Positions 35,008 to 45,120 of a stretch of DNA of 64,000 nucleotides are shown one piece after another. Location of the stretch: positions 310,001 through 374,000 of the forward strand of contig CAVVIH010000008.1 of NCBI GenBank assembly GCA_963748295.1, written 5' to 3'. The notes under the pieces are model-generated. The model did not search any database, was not told the DNA's origin, and saw only the letters and a list, made by a program, of their open reading frames with translations. Source of the stretch: CAVVIH01 sp963748295. Its GTDB lineage: Bacteria > Acidobacteriota > Vicinamibacteria > Vicinamibacterales > 2-12-FULL-66-21. The translations under genes and the position numbers were made by a program. Positions within the stretch are counted from its first letter, which is position 1. The number at the start of each line of letters is the position of its first letter.

Positions 35008-37425
35008 TCATTCGTAGCGAAGCGCCGTGATCGGATCGATGCGGCTGGCGCGTGACGCCGGCACCCACGCGGCCACGAGCGCGACGGCGCCGAGCGCCAG
35101 GGTCACCAGCACGATCGTCAAAGGATCCACCGCCTTCACCCCGAAGAGCAACTGCTCGAGCGCACGGCCTGCGAACACGAGCAGGACGACGCCGATCGTC
35201 AGGCCGATCGCGGCGAGCAGGAGCACCTGCCGGATCACGAGCCACAGCACCGACCCGCGCTGCGCGCCGAGCGCGAAGCGCACGCCCATCTCCTGCGTCC
35301 GCGCGCTGACCGAGTACAACATCACGCCATAGATGCCCATCGCCGCGAGCACCATCGCCAGCAGCGCAAACAGCCCCAGCACGATCGCCGATGCGCGCTG
35401 CTGGAACGACGAGACCGCCAGTGCCTCGTCGAGGGACTGGATCATGTAGATGGGTTGTTCGGCATCGAGCGACTGGACCGTCTGTCGGACGGACGGCAGA
35501 ATCGCGGCCGCGGTCCCTTCGCTGCGAACGAGCACGAACAACTGGTTCCACACGGTCTGCTGCCTGACGGGAATGAAGAGCTCGGGCCGCACCGCCTGCG
35601 TGGCGCCGGCATTGCGAAAATCGGCGACCACGCCGACGATCGTCGCCGCGGGGCGCGGCCGCTCCGGGCTGCCCATCTGAATACGCTGGCCGATCGGATC
35701 GACGCCGGAGAGATAGCGCGCGGCAAACGCGGCGTTGACGATCACCACCGGAGGCGTGTTCAGACGATCGGATGCATTGAAAGCCCGCCCGGCCTGAATC
35801 GGCACGCCGAGCGTCGCGAAGTAGCCGGGTGAGGCCACGGTGCTGAGAGCGGTAGGCAGCGTCGAGCCCGGTTCAACCTTGTGCTCGAGCGTAAACTGGG
35901 TGTCAAAGGCTGCCATCGGCGGAAACTGCGAAGCGGCCGACGCCGATCGAACACCCGGCACGGCCTCCAGCCGCTCGATCAGCGAGTCGAAAAACGCGCC
36001 GGCGGCATCCTCGGCGTAGCGCTCCCGCGGCAGCGTCAGACGCATCGTCAACACGCCATCCGACTGGAAGCCTGGATCGACGCGCTGGATGTTCCACATG
36101 CTGCGAATCAGCACGCCGGCGCCGAGCAGCAGCACGACCGACAGCGCGATCTCCGAAATCACGAGGAGCTGCCGCAGACGGCCGCCGCGATTCCCGCCGG
36201 CCCGCGTATCCGCCTTGAGCGAATCGTGCGGATCGGTCCGCGTCGCCTGGAGCGCGGGAATCAGCGCGGCCAGCAGACCGCACGCCAGCGCCACGGCGGC
36301 GCTCCACGCCAGCACGCGGGTATTGAGGCCGGCTTCGAGGCCGAGCATCTGGAATTGCGCGGGAATCAGCGTGCTGGATCCACGGAACGCGAGATAGGCG
36401 ACGAGCAGTCCGCCGGCGGCGCCGGCGAACGAGAGCAGCAGGCTCTCGGTGAGGACGTGGCGCGCGACGCGCCATCTGCCAGCGCCGAGCGCCAGCCGCA
36501 CGGCAAGCTCACGATGGCGTGTCGTCGAGCGTGCGAGAAACAGATTCGTGAGGTTCGCGCAAGCGATGAGCAGCACGAACGCAACCGCGCCGACGAGCAT
36601 GTAGGCGACCGGACGGACGTCCTGCATCAGCGCCGCGGCCCATGGGGTCGCGGTCAGCCGCCATCCCTCGTACTCCTTGAACTTGGCGCGTTCCGCCTGA
36701 TCGATTCGCCCGGCGATCGTCGCCAGCTCGCTGTTCGCCTGCTCGATCGAGGCGCGCGGCGCCAGACGCGCGAGTATCGAGAACTGTCGAATGTTTCGTG
36801 GCAGGCGCGCGGGATCGCCGCCCCATGGCATCCAGAGATCGGTTCCGATCAGCACGAGGCCCGGAGGCATGACGCCGACGATTGCCGTGCTCTGGCCGCT
36901 GATGCGCACGGCACGGCTCAGAATCGCGGGGTCCTCGGCAAAGCGGGTTCGCCACAATCGGTGGCTGATGATCGCGACCGGCGGACCGTTCGGCAGGAGC
37001 TCTTCCCGCGTGAACCCTCTCCCCAGCACAGGCTTCATTCCGAGCACAGGAAACAGGTCATCGAGCAGCAGAGCCGTGAAGACGCGTTCCGGAACGTCGC
37101 CGCCCGAGATGTTCCTGTTCCCCAGATCGAACGCGCCGATGCTCGCGAAGCTGCCGGCGGTCCGGATGTCCGCGTACTCGGCCGGCGACAGCACCTCGAT
37201 GTAACTCGTCTCCGAGGAGAGCTTCGGGTAGTTGACGCCTACCGCGACGAGGCGATCGGGGTCGGGGTAGGAGAACGGATGGAACACGAAGCCATCGAGG
37301 ATGCCGTAGATCGCCGTGTTGCCGCCAATCGCGAGCGCGAGCGAGATGACGGCAACCGCAGCGAATCCCGGCCGACGGACGAAGAGCCTTAGGGCGTAGC
37401 GAATGTCCTGCAGGATGGTGTCCAT
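35008..37425 (-). CDS. ADOP/MacB-type FtsX permease (permease 1)
   Basis: An 805-residue permease with two FtsX repeats. TM1 is near residue 20 (RPGFAAVAVISLALAIGGN), followed by a periplasmic MacB core domain and three helices around 270-400 (LLIACANLTNLFLARST). A further helix near 420 is followed by a second periplasmic domain, and three C-terminal helices end ASRIDPITALRYE. The start MDTILQDIRYAL is usual. Acidobacterial ADOP permeases often have a prefix domain; here that lies in the separate frame 37478-37693. Removing one C at GTACC (about 37489, minus strand) would fuse the two to 894 residues. No ATPase gene is adjacent. Confidence 0.88.
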   Translation of the reverse strand: MDTILQDIRYALRLFVRRPGFAAVAVISLALAIGGNTAIYGILDGFVFHPFSYPDPDRLVAVGVNYPKLSSETSYIEVLSPAEYADIRTAGSFASIGAFDLGNRNISGGDVPERVFTALLLDDLFPVLGMKPVLGRGFTREELLPNGPPVAIISHRLWRTRFAEDPAILSRAVRISGQSTAIVGVMPPGLVLIGTDLWMPWGGDPARLPRNIRQFSILARLAPRASIEQANSELATIAGRIDQAERAKFKEYEGWRLTATPWAAALMQDVRPVAYMLVGAVAFVLLIACANLTNLFLARSTTRHRELAVRLALGAGRWRVARHVLTESLLLSFAGAAGGLLVAYLAFRGSSTLIPAQFQMLGLEAGLNTRVLAWSAAVALACGLLAALIPALQATRTDPHDSLKADTRAGGNRGGRLRQLLVISEIALSVVLLLGAGVLIRSMWNIQRVDPGFQSDGVLTMRLTLPRERYAEDAAGAFFDSLIERLEAVPGVRSASAASQFPPMAAFDTQFTLEHKVEPGSTLPTALSTVASPGYFATLGVPIQAGRAFNASDRLNTPPVVIVNAAFAARYLSGVDPIGQRIQMGSPERPRPAATIVGVVADFRNAGATQAVRPELFIPVRQQTVWNQLFVLVRSEGTAAAILPSVRQTVQSLDAEQPIYMIQSLDEALAVSSFQQRASAIVLGLFALLAMVLAAMGIYGVMLYSVSARTQEMGVRFALGAQRGSVLWLVIRQVLLLAAIGLTIGVVLLVFAGRALEQLLFGVKAVDPLTIVLVTLALGAVALVAAWVPASRASRIDPITALRYE

Positions 37426-37477
37426 CTCAGACCTCTTGGACTGTCGTGAGGGTTGCGGGTGTCCCCCGCCCAGGGCG

Positions 37478-37693
37478 CTAATCGTGCTGGTACCGAACAC
37501 GCCGAAAACGTTGCCGCATCGCGGAGCCGATGACGTCGCGGACGCTGAACGCGAGCAGCCGCATCCGGACCGCCAGCGGCTCGCCGCGCGTCTCCTCCTG
37601 CGCGTCGGCGGCAGCCGCCAGCACCTCGCTGCCATAGCGTGCGCGAAAGTCGGCCGGATACAGCCGGAGCAGGACCTTGAAGAGCCTCGTCAC
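37478..37693 (-). CDS. Small protein matching an ADOP permease prefix domain
   Basis: A 71-residue soluble protein (MTRLFKVLLRLYPADFRARYG) with the look of the N-terminal prefix domain of acidobacterial permeases. Its ATG overlaps the PadR stop by four bases. It ends VRYQHD just after a GGTACC. If one C is removed there, the frame continues STISALGGGHPQPSRQ and then MDTILQD, joining permease 1. So it is probably the true N-terminus of that permease rather than a separate gene, though a genuine split cannot be ruled out. Confidence 0.7.
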   Translation of the reverse strand: MTRLFKVLLRLYPADFRARYGSEVLAAAADAQEETRGEPLAVRMRLLAFSVRDVIGSAMRQRFRRVRYQHD

Positions 37694-38040
37694 GCGAGGC
37701 CCTTGTTGAGGCGCGAATTGCCGCGCGCCAGGTCGACGAGCTGGCCGAGCTGACGCAATTCGTCGCGAAGCGTGCGCCAGCCGCGATCCGTCAACCTGTA
37801 GTACCGGCGCTGCGCCTCCTGGCCGTTCGCCGGCCGGGCCGCGCCGACAGCCGAGGATTCCTCGATCAAACCGCCGTCTTCGAGGCGCTGAATCGCCTCG
37901 TAGAGCGTGCCTGGACCGAGACGGATCGCACCGTCCGTTCTCGCCTCGACGTCCTGTTTGATGCGGTAGCCATGCTTGGGCCCCTCGGCAAGGGCAAGCA
38001 TGATGTGCAGCACGGGCAGCGACTGGGGCTTTCGAGCCAT
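37690..38040 (-). CDS. PadR-family transcriptional regulator (beside permease 1)
   Basis: A 116-residue winged-helix repressor. The motif HIMLALAEGPKHGYRIKQDVE, LGPGTLYEAIQRLEDGGLIEE and RRYYRLTDRGWRTL are diagnostic. PadR proteins act as dimers and usually repress the membrane-protein gene beside them. Here the ATGA overlap with the prefix/permease gene supports that. A perfect inverted repeat 15 bases upstream of its start is the likely operator and also faces the divergent DUF1572 gene. Confidence 0.92.
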   Translation of the reverse strand: MARKPQSLPVLHIMLALAEGPKHGYRIKQDVEARTDGAIRLGPGTLYEAIQRLEDGGLIEESSAVGAARPANGQEAQRRYYRLTDRGWRTLRDELRQLGQLVDLARGNSRLNKGLA

Positions 38041-38054
38041 GACGCAGTGTAACG

Positions 38055-38069
38055 TATCGTTAGACGATA
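38055..38069. promoter_or_regulatory. Perfect inverted repeat TATCGT-TAG-ACGATA, likely PadR operator
   Basis: A perfect dyad with six-base arms and a three-base spacer in the 69-base gap between padR (start 38040) and the divergent DUF1572 gene (start 38110). Its AT-content and position fit an autoregulatory PadR site covering both promoters. Confidence 0.6.
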
Positions 38070-38109
38070 TGTATCCGGCGGAAGTTTACCGAAGCGGTAT
38101 GCTCTCGAA

Positions 38110-38610
38110 ATGGACGTATCAAGTGCTTATCTCGACGATGTGAAGTCGCAGTTCGGCAAGATGAAGAAGCTTGCCGACGACGCGGCGGCTCAAGTGCAGG
38201 ACGCAGAGCTGGCGCAGCGGCTCGACCCGGAGTCGAACAGCATCGCGCTCATCATGCGTCACATGGCGGGGAACCTGCGCTCACGGTTCACGGATTTCCT
38301 GACGACCGACGGGGAGAAGCCAAATCGAAACCGCGACGGGGAATTCGAGGAATTCCGGGAGATGACCCGCCGGCACGTGGTCGATGACTGGGAGAGCGGA
38401 TGGCGGGTGCTCTTCGGCGCGCTGGACACGCTGACGCCCGGCGATCTGCTGCGCGACGTGTTCATCCGCGGCGAGCGGCATTCGGTGATGCAGGCGCTCG
38501 ACCGGCAGCTCACCCACCACTCATATCACGTCGGCCAAATCGTGTTTCTCGCGAAGCACCTGCGATCGGCGGAGTGGCGATCGCTCTCCATTCCGCGCAA
38601 GCGAAGCTAA
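38110..38610 (+). CDS. DUF1572 / DinB-fold protein
   Basis: A 166-residue four-helix-bundle protein of the DUF1572 group. The conserved metal-type histidines appear in LIMRHMAGNLRSRFTDFLT and LDRQLTHHSYHVGQIVFLA, with the DGEK and NRDGEFEE segment between. Related proteins are small-molecule transferases or of unknown role. Divergent from padR across a dyad and probably co-regulated by it. Convergent with permease 2, four bases apart. Confidence 0.87.
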   Translation: MDVSSAYLDDVKSQFGKMKKLADDAAAQVQDAELAQRLDPESNSIALIMRHMAGNLRSRFTDFLTTDGEKPNRNRDGEFEEFREMTRRHVVDDWESGWRVLFGALDTLTPGDLLRDVFIRGERHSVMQALDRQLTHHSYHVGQIVFLAKHLRSAEWRSLSIPRKRS

Positions 38611-38614
38611 TCGG

Positions 38615-41021
38615 TCATTCGCCACGCAGCGTCACCAGCGGATCGACCCTGACGGCCCGCCGCACCGGCACGAGCGCGGAGAGCGCGGCGACAGTCGACA
38701 ACACGAGTGCGACGCCGATGTAGGTCGATGGATCGTTCGGCGAGACGTCGTAGAGAAGCGATGCGGTGGACTGCGCTATCGCCGCGCCGCCGGCAAGTCC
38801 GAGCACACAACCGGTTCCGATCAGAAACGCGGTCTGCCGCACGATCAGGCTGCGAATGTCGCGAACGGTCGCGCCGAGCGCGAGCCGGATGCCGATTTCC
38901 TGTGCGCGCTGGCTGACCGAGTACCGAGATCACGCCATAAAGACCCGACGCGGCAAGCATCAGGGCGATCACCGCAAACGACATGAACATGCCGCTCAGG
39001 ATTCCAAAGCTCGACAGCTCGTCCTTGAAGGCCTCGTGCACGGTTCGCAGGCGCTGGAGCGGAATGTCGCGGTCGAGCGCGGTCATCTCGCTGCGCACGA
39101 CCGGCAGCAGCCGATCCGGATCCGATCCCCTGACGAGCACGTCGACGCTCCGCACCGGCCTCTGACGCACGGCGCGATAGATCAGCGGATTCGCCTCCTT
39201 CAAGTCCATCGTCTTGACGTTGCCGGCAATGCCGACGATCTCGATCCAGCCGCGCTCGTCACGCTCGACTTTCACGCGGCTGCCGAGCGCCTTGTGCGGA
39301 TCTCCCCGGTACCGCCGCGCCATTTCCTCGTTGACAATCGCGACCGGAGCGCGATCGGCCGTATCGGCGGCCGTGAACTCGCGGCCGGCGAGAAGAGGGA
39401 CACCGGCGACGGAAAGGAAATCCTCGGTGGTGATGACCGACCCGGCCCACGGCCGATCCTGTTCGCGCGGCGCCGAATAGCCATCGATCGTCAGCTGCAC
39501 CGGGGCTTCGCCGCCGAGCACGGGAAGCCGATCGGCCACCGACGCCCGCTGCACGCCCGGCAGCGAGTTCAGCCGGGTGAGCAGCCGGTTGTAGTAGTCG
39601 GCGATCGACGCGTCGTTTTTGTAGCGCCACTCTGGAAGATCGATGCGAACGGTCGCCAGATTGGATGGATCGAAGCCCATCTTGGCGGTGTGGATGGCGA
39701 TCATGGAGCGCACCAGCAGCCCGGCGACGATCAGCAGCATCATCGCGAGCGCCAGCTGCGACACGACGAGGACGGAGCGGCTGCGCCGGCCGCGAACGCC
39801 GCCGCCGGTGCGCGCGCCGCTGTCCTTCAGCGTTTCGTTGAGATCGGTTTTCGATGCATGGAGCGCGGGCAGCAGGCTGAACACGATCGGGCTGGCAAGC
39901 GACAGCAGCGCGGTATACAGCAGGACGTTCCGATCGATCGCGACCAGCTCGAAGAACGGTTCGTAGGCGGCCGCTTTGATCACGGAGAGCCCGCCGTAGG
40001 CGAGGCCGAGCCCGGCGAGCCCGCCGAGAACTCCGAGCACCACCGTTTCGGTCAACAGTTGACGGACCATGCGCAGGCGGCTCGCGCCAAGCGCCGCCCG
40101 CACCGCCAGCTCCCTGCGGCGGCCGGTCGCCCGCGCGAGCACCAGGTTGGCGATGTTCGCGCAGGCGATGAGCAGGACGAATCCCACGACCAGCATGAGC
40201 AGCGCCAGGATGATCCAGGTGTCCGATCCGGTCATCGCGTCGCGCGTCGGCGACAGCCGGGCCTTCCAGTCCGTGTTGGTGGTCGGATAATCCTTCTGCA
40301 GACGCTCGGCGACAGCGCGCACTTCGGCTTCGGCCGCCGGGAACGCGACGCCGGGCTTCAACCTGCCGGTCACACGCACGTTGCGAACGTCGCGTGGCAG
40401 CGCGGGATCGAGCGTCAGCGGCACCCACACGTCCACCGTGCTCAGGTTGCCGATCTCGATGTCCGGCATCAGCACGCCCGTCACCGTGAATGGCCGGCCG
40501 TTGAGCAGCAGGGCCTGGCCGATGATCGATGCGTCGCCGCCGAACTGGCGTTGCCAGAATTGATGGCTCAGCACGACTTCATCCGCGCCGCCGGGCCGAT
40601 CGGTGCCCTCCGCCAGCGCACGGCCGGCACGCATCTCCAGACCCCAGGTCTCGAAGAGGTTGCTCGTCACCGCCGTCGCGCTCAACGCAACCGCGTCGCC
40701 GCGCCCGCTCATCGTCAGGCTCCGTGACGTCGATCCGGCGACACTGCTGAAGGATTGAAGCGATGCCCGGTAGTCGAGGAGGTCGGGGATCGACATCGGG
40801 CCGCGGTCGCCGCCGCGCTGCGGATCGATCATGAAGATCCAGCCGAGCGTCTCCTGATCGCGGACCGGCAGCGGCCGCAGGAGCAGGATGTTCGTGAAGC
40901 TGAAGGCGACGGTGTTCGCGCCGATCGCCAGCGCGAGCGTCAGCACGATGATGAGCGAGAAACCGGGCTGGTGAACGACGCTTCGCGCGCCGTAGCGCAG
41001 ATCCTGAAACAGGGTGTTCAA
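38615..41021 (-). CDS. ADOP/MacB-type FtsX permease (permease 2), frameshifted
   Basis: Starts at TTG 41021 (NTLFQDLRYGARSVV) with GGAG eight bases upstream. It has the usual TM1, periplasmic domain, central helices (LLIACANIANLVLARATGRRRELAVR) and second periplasmic domain. After YGVIS the frame is lost. The next frame reads YSVSQRAQEIGIRLALGA and runs through the last three helices to RRAVRVDPLVTLRGE, stop 38615. Removing one base at the GTACC at 38921-38925 restores 801 residues. No ATPase partner or prefix domain is seen. Confidence 0.86.
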
Positions 41022-41026
41022 AGGAG

Positions 41027-41117
41027 AACTCCCAACTCCCAAAAAAACCAACTCCCAAAAAGACTCCCAAACTCCCAAATGTAGATTGGGAGTTGGGAGT
41101 TGGGCTGTTTGGGAGTT
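41027..41117. repeat. AACTCCC-word hairpin array between parC and permease 2 (copy 2)
   Basis: Left part AACTCCCAACTCCC, AACCAACTCCCAA, GACTCCCAAACTCCCAA; right part TTGGGAGTTGGGAGTTGGG and TTTGGGAGTT. The arms pair through a short ATGTAGA loop. It follows the parC stop and precedes the permease start on the same strand. A terminator or mobile short repeat is possible. Confidence 0.7.
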
Positions 41118-41155
41118 CTACGTCTGCAGGCGCCTCCCGGTTCCAGGGCGCTCAG

Positions 41156-43550
41156 CTACGTCAGCGCCGCAGGCGCCTCGGGCACCGGCCAGACGACCCG
41201 GTTGAACTGGCCGCGCTGGAGCAGTTCCCGCCCCTTGCCGCCCCTGCCGGTGACCTCGGTACTTGGCCGTGCTGATCGTCTGCTCCGCCCCGCGGCTGGT
41301 CTCGACGGTCATGAGCTGCCGGTCGCCCGACGACACCACGACGCCGAGCACGCGATCGGACTTCGACGTCAGCTTGATCAGGATCACGCCGCGCCCGGGA
41401 CCGGAGAGGAAATTCACCTCCTCGACCTTGCACAGGATTGCGCGTGCTTCGCGGGTCGCGGCAATGATGATCTCGTCGCCTGTGACTCGATCCACGCCGA
41501 CGAACTCCGCGCCGTCCGCCGCCCGTGCGAAACGGCGGCCCGAGCGAGTGCTCGGTTCGGTGAACGACTCCAGGCTGAACCGCATGCTGTAGCCGTCGCT
41601 GGTCGCGGCAATCGCATGGATCGGCGGCACGTCGCCTTCCTTGCGCGCGGCGATGACGCCGATCGCCCGAGGATCCAGGCTCAGCGCGCCGACGATGCGT
41701 TCGCCGTCCTTGAGCTTGAAGAACCGCTGAATCGGCTCGCCGTACCCGGTGGACGCGGGGATGTCCGCGATTCTCGTCGAATACGCGACCCCGAAATTGC
41801 TGAAGAACACGACCGCCGAACGCGTGCTCCCCGGCAGCACGGCCAGCACCGCATCCCCTTCCCTGAGTCTCGTCGTCGAAACGTCCTTCACTTCCTTCTG
41901 GCGCTTCACCCAGCCGTCGCGCGACACGATGACGACGTTGTCTTCTTCGACGATGAAGTCCTCGGCGGTGTATTCGGTTTCGCCGGCGTCGCTCGCGATC
42001 GACGTCCGGCGGGCGTCACCGTATTTCTTCTGGATGTCCTCGAGCTCGACGCGGACGATTCCCCATCGGCCTTCCTCGTCCTTCAGCAGCGTGTTGATCT
42101 GCCGCGTCCTGCGGCGCTTCTCCTCGAGCTCCTTGCGGATGATCAGGATCTCGAGGCGCGCCAGCCGGTAGATCTTCAGCTCGAGGATCGCGTCGGTCTG
42201 CTCGGCGTCGAGCTCGAAGCGCTTGATGATCTGCTGCGCCGCGTCCGCCTTGCCTTCCGACTTGCGTACGATCTTGAGAATCTCGTCGAGCGCGTCGAAG
42301 ACCTTCTCGAAACCCTCGAGGATGTGCACGCGCTTCTTGAGCGCGGCCAGCTCGTGCTCCAGACGCTTGGTGACGACTTCCAGCCGGAAGTGCAGGAAGT
42401 AGAAGAGCATCTGGTGGAGATCCAGACGCTCGGGCCGGCCGACCTCGGGGTTGCCTTCGGTCGGCACCAGCGACGTCAGGTTGACGATGAAGTTCGTCTG
42501 CAGCGGCGTGTGCTTGAAGAGGTAGGCCATCACCATCTTCTCGTCGGCGTCCTTCTTCAGCTCGAGCGCGACGCGCACGTCCTCGGTCGAGAGATCCTTG
42601 ACGTCGACGAGCGGCGGAAGCTTGCGGCTCAGCGCGACCTCCGCGATCCGCTCGACGAGCGTGGACTTGTTCACCGTGTACGGCACGCTGGTGATGTAGA
42701 TCATCTTGCCCGACCTCGTGGCCGGCCCCTCTTCCCAGGTCGCCCGCAGCCGGATCGCGCCCGATCCGGTCTTGTAGATCTGCTTCAATTCTTCCGGCGA
42801 GTTCAGCATCTGTCCGCCGGTCGGAAAGTCCGGCCCCTTCACATAGCGGCACAACTGGACGCTGGTCAGCTCGGGGTTGTCGAGCAGCTTCAGCAGCGCC
42901 GTGCAGATCTCGTTCAGGTTGTGGGGCGGGATGTTCGTCGCCATGCCCACCGCAATCCCGGTCGCACCGTTGATCAGCAGGTTCGGGATGCGGGATGGCA
43001 GGACGACCGGCTCGGTGCGCGTGCCATCGTAGTTCGGCCGGAAGTGCACCGTCGTCTGATCGATCTCGGTCAGCAGCTCGTCGCTGAGACGGGCCAGACG
43101 GCACTCGGTGTAGCGCATCGCCGCGGCGTTGTCGCCGTCGAGCGAGCCGAAATTGCCGGATCCGTCGATCAGCGGGTAGCGAAGCGAGAACGGCTGCGCC
43201 ATGCGCACCAGCGTTTCGTACAGCGCGGAATCGCCGTGCGGATGGTAGTTGCCCATGACGTCGCCGACGACTTTCGCGCACTTGCGGTGCTTGGTGTCGG
43301 CGGTCAGGTTCTGCTGCCACATCGTATAGAGGATGCGGCGCTGCACCGGCTTGAGGCCGTCACGGACGTCGGGCAGCGCTCGCGACGTGATCACCGACAG
43401 CGCGTAGTTCAAATAGCGGCTCTGCGCCGCCTCGTGCAACGGGACCGCTTCGGGCTCTCCGCCGCCCGGGCCGCCCCCGCGTTCGTCGACCAGCGCTCCG
43501 CCGTCCGCGTCATCGAACAGCGAGGCGCCACCTTTCTTTCGTTTGGCCAT
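41156..43550 (-). CDS. parC: DNA topoisomerase IV subunit A (ParC/GyrA type), last codons frameshifted
   Basis: Breakage-reunion subunit of a type IIA topoisomerase. The winged-helix region has HPHGDSALYETLVRMAQP and the active-site Tyr147 in MRYTECRL. The quinolone-determining positions are Ser108 and Glu112, the wild-type, sensitive kind. A coiled-coil tower (about 380-470) precedes a C-terminal beta-pinwheel. The final part is normal only after a +1 step at AAGTACCGAG (about 41259), giving KYEVTGRGGKGRELLQRGQ and a stop at 41156; 797 residues. The uncorrected frame ends at 41118. Partner of ParE at 27607. Confidence 0.9.
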
Positions 43551-43559
43551 GGTTTATTG

Positions 43560-45053
43560 TTAATCGATTTTGATCGTGAGGGCCCGCTGCTTTCGTGGAT
43601 CGACGTTGCGCATGCGCGCCGACGGGCGGCGGCCGCGCGCAGGAAACGTCACCTCGACATCCACCGGGACGGCCTCCGCGAGACCGAAATGCACCGGCAT
43701 GTCGCTCTGCGCGTCATAGCCCGATCCGGAATCGACGAGGCGCGTCCCCAGCAGCTGTCTGGTGCCCGCGCGGAACACCCGGACCTCGGCGCCTGCGCGT
43801 GTCGCTCTGCCGCGCGAATCGAGGACGCGCACGCTGAGCGAGCGTGAGGCGGCGGCCTCGGGCAGATTGTTACGCAACACCAGCGGCACGGGATCGGTGC
43901 GAACGCCGGTGAGCGAAAGATCCTCGTCGCCGTCGCCGTCGAAATCAGCCCACAGCGCACCGTGATCGGCATGCAGGTCGCGCAGCAGAGCAGGCGTGAC
44001 GTCCTCGAACCCCCCTTCGCCCTTCGGGCTACCGGGGGCAGGTCGCGCGAAGTTGCGAAAGAGATAATCCCGATAGCTCACGCCGCCGGTGACGGTCCCG
44101 TTGACGTACAGATCGAGCCGGCCATCGTGATCGAAATCGGAGAGCGCGCAGGTGTCGTAGCGCGCGTCGATCGCAAGTCCCCACGCGGCGGACACGTCCT
44201 CGAAGCGTCCCTTGCCGCGATTGAGGAACAGGCCGATCGGCCCGTAGTTCGCTGCGATCAGATCGAGACGGCCATCATTATCGACGTCCGCCGCGCAGGG
44301 GCGCACGGTGCCGTTCGTGGCGGCACGCGGCGCGCGGCCTCCCCACTCGACCCCGGCCGTCAGCGCAACGTCGGCGAAGCGCCCCGCGGTGTTCTGGTAG
44401 AGCGCATTGGCGTCGCCGTCCATGTGAGCGACGTAGACGTCGAGGTCGCCATCCTCGTCGTAGTCGAACCAGACCGCGCCGACGCTGCGACGTGTGTCGG
44501 CGAGCCCGACATCGGCGGCGACGTCGGTGAAGCGCCCGCGGTCGTTCCTGAACAGAACGTCCGCTTTGTCGCGGAATGCGACGAACAGGTCGAGATCGCC
44601 GTCGCCGTCGACATCAATCCAGGACGGCTGCCGAACCGCGCCATCGGCGACGGCCACGCCCGAGGACGCGGTCACGTCAGCGAACTTGCCGCGGTCGTTC
44701 CGATACAGCCGCAGCACGCCGCCATCGCCCGGGGTGAAGCCGACCAGCAGATCCGGATCCCCGTCCGCGTCGAAGTCGCCCCACGCAGCGGCCCGTGTCG
44801 CCCGCGGATCGGCCACGCCGGCCTGGTCGCCCACTTCGACGAACGCGCCGCGATCGTTCCGGTACAGCCGGTTCGCCGGGCCGCCGAACCCGACGAACAG
44901 GTCGAGGTCGCCATCGCCGTCATAGTCCGCGGCCGCGTTGACGAACGCGCCGGTCGCCGGCAGCTCCGCGACGAACTCGGGCGAGCGCGAGCCCTGAACG
45001 GCGAGCGCGAGTAGGAAGAGGAAGGAAATGGCTGGTAGTTTCAAACCGTCCAA
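43560..45053 (-). CDS. Secreted FG-GAP/VCBS repeat protein with UnbV-like C-terminus
   Basis: A 497-residue exported protein with a signal peptide (hydrophobic residues 8-20). About seven repeats of the DxDGDGDLDLF type follow (for example YDGDGDLDLFVGFGG, VDGDGDLDLFVAF), forming a calcium-binding integrin-like beta-propeller. The last 90 residues (SGSGYDAQSDMPVHFGL) look like the ASPIC/UnbV domain that usually follows such repeats. Probably extracellular or periplasmic. Its ligand is unknown. It starts about 65 bases from the divergent phzF gene and lies nine bases upstream of parC. Confidence 0.88.
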   Translation of the reverse strand: MDGLKLPAISFLFLLALAVQGSRSPEFVAELPATGAFVNAAADYDGDGDLDLFVGFGGPANRLYRNDRGAFVEVGDQAGVADPRATRAAAWGDFDADGDPDLLVGFTPGDGGVLRLYRNDRGKFADVTASSGVAVADGAVRQPSWIDVDGDGDLDLFVAFRDKADVLFRNDRGRFTDVAADVGLADTRRSVGAVWFDYDEDGDLDVYVAHMDGDANALYQNTAGRFADVALTAGVEWGGRAPRAATNGTVRPCAADVDNDGRLDLIAANYGPIGLFLNRGKGRFEDVSAAWGLAIDARYDTCALSDFDHDGRLDLYVNGTVTGGVSYRDYLFRNFARPAPGSPKGEGGFEDVTPALLRDLHADHGALWADFDGDGDEDLSLTGVRTDPVPLVLRNNLPEAAASRSLSVRVLDSRGRATRAGAEVRVFRAGTRQLLGTRLVDSGSGYDAQSDMPVHFGLAEAVPVDVEVTFPARGRRPSARMRNVDPRKQRALTIKID

Positions 45054-45078
45054 TCCTGCGATGGAGCTAGTTGCCTCT

Positions 45079-45113
45079 TGATTAACAATTAACGATTAGC
45101 GATTAACGATTGG
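45079..45113. repeat. TTAACGATTAGCGATT-word run in a divergent gap
   Basis: TTGATTAACAATTAACGATT, then AGCGATTAACGATTGG. It resembles the arms of the inverted repeat at 30660-30798, but only one arm is present. It lies seven bases before the phzF ATG, so it may include the ribosome-binding or promoter region; the AT-richness fits. Confidence 0.5.
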
Positions 45114-45120
45114 TAACGCA

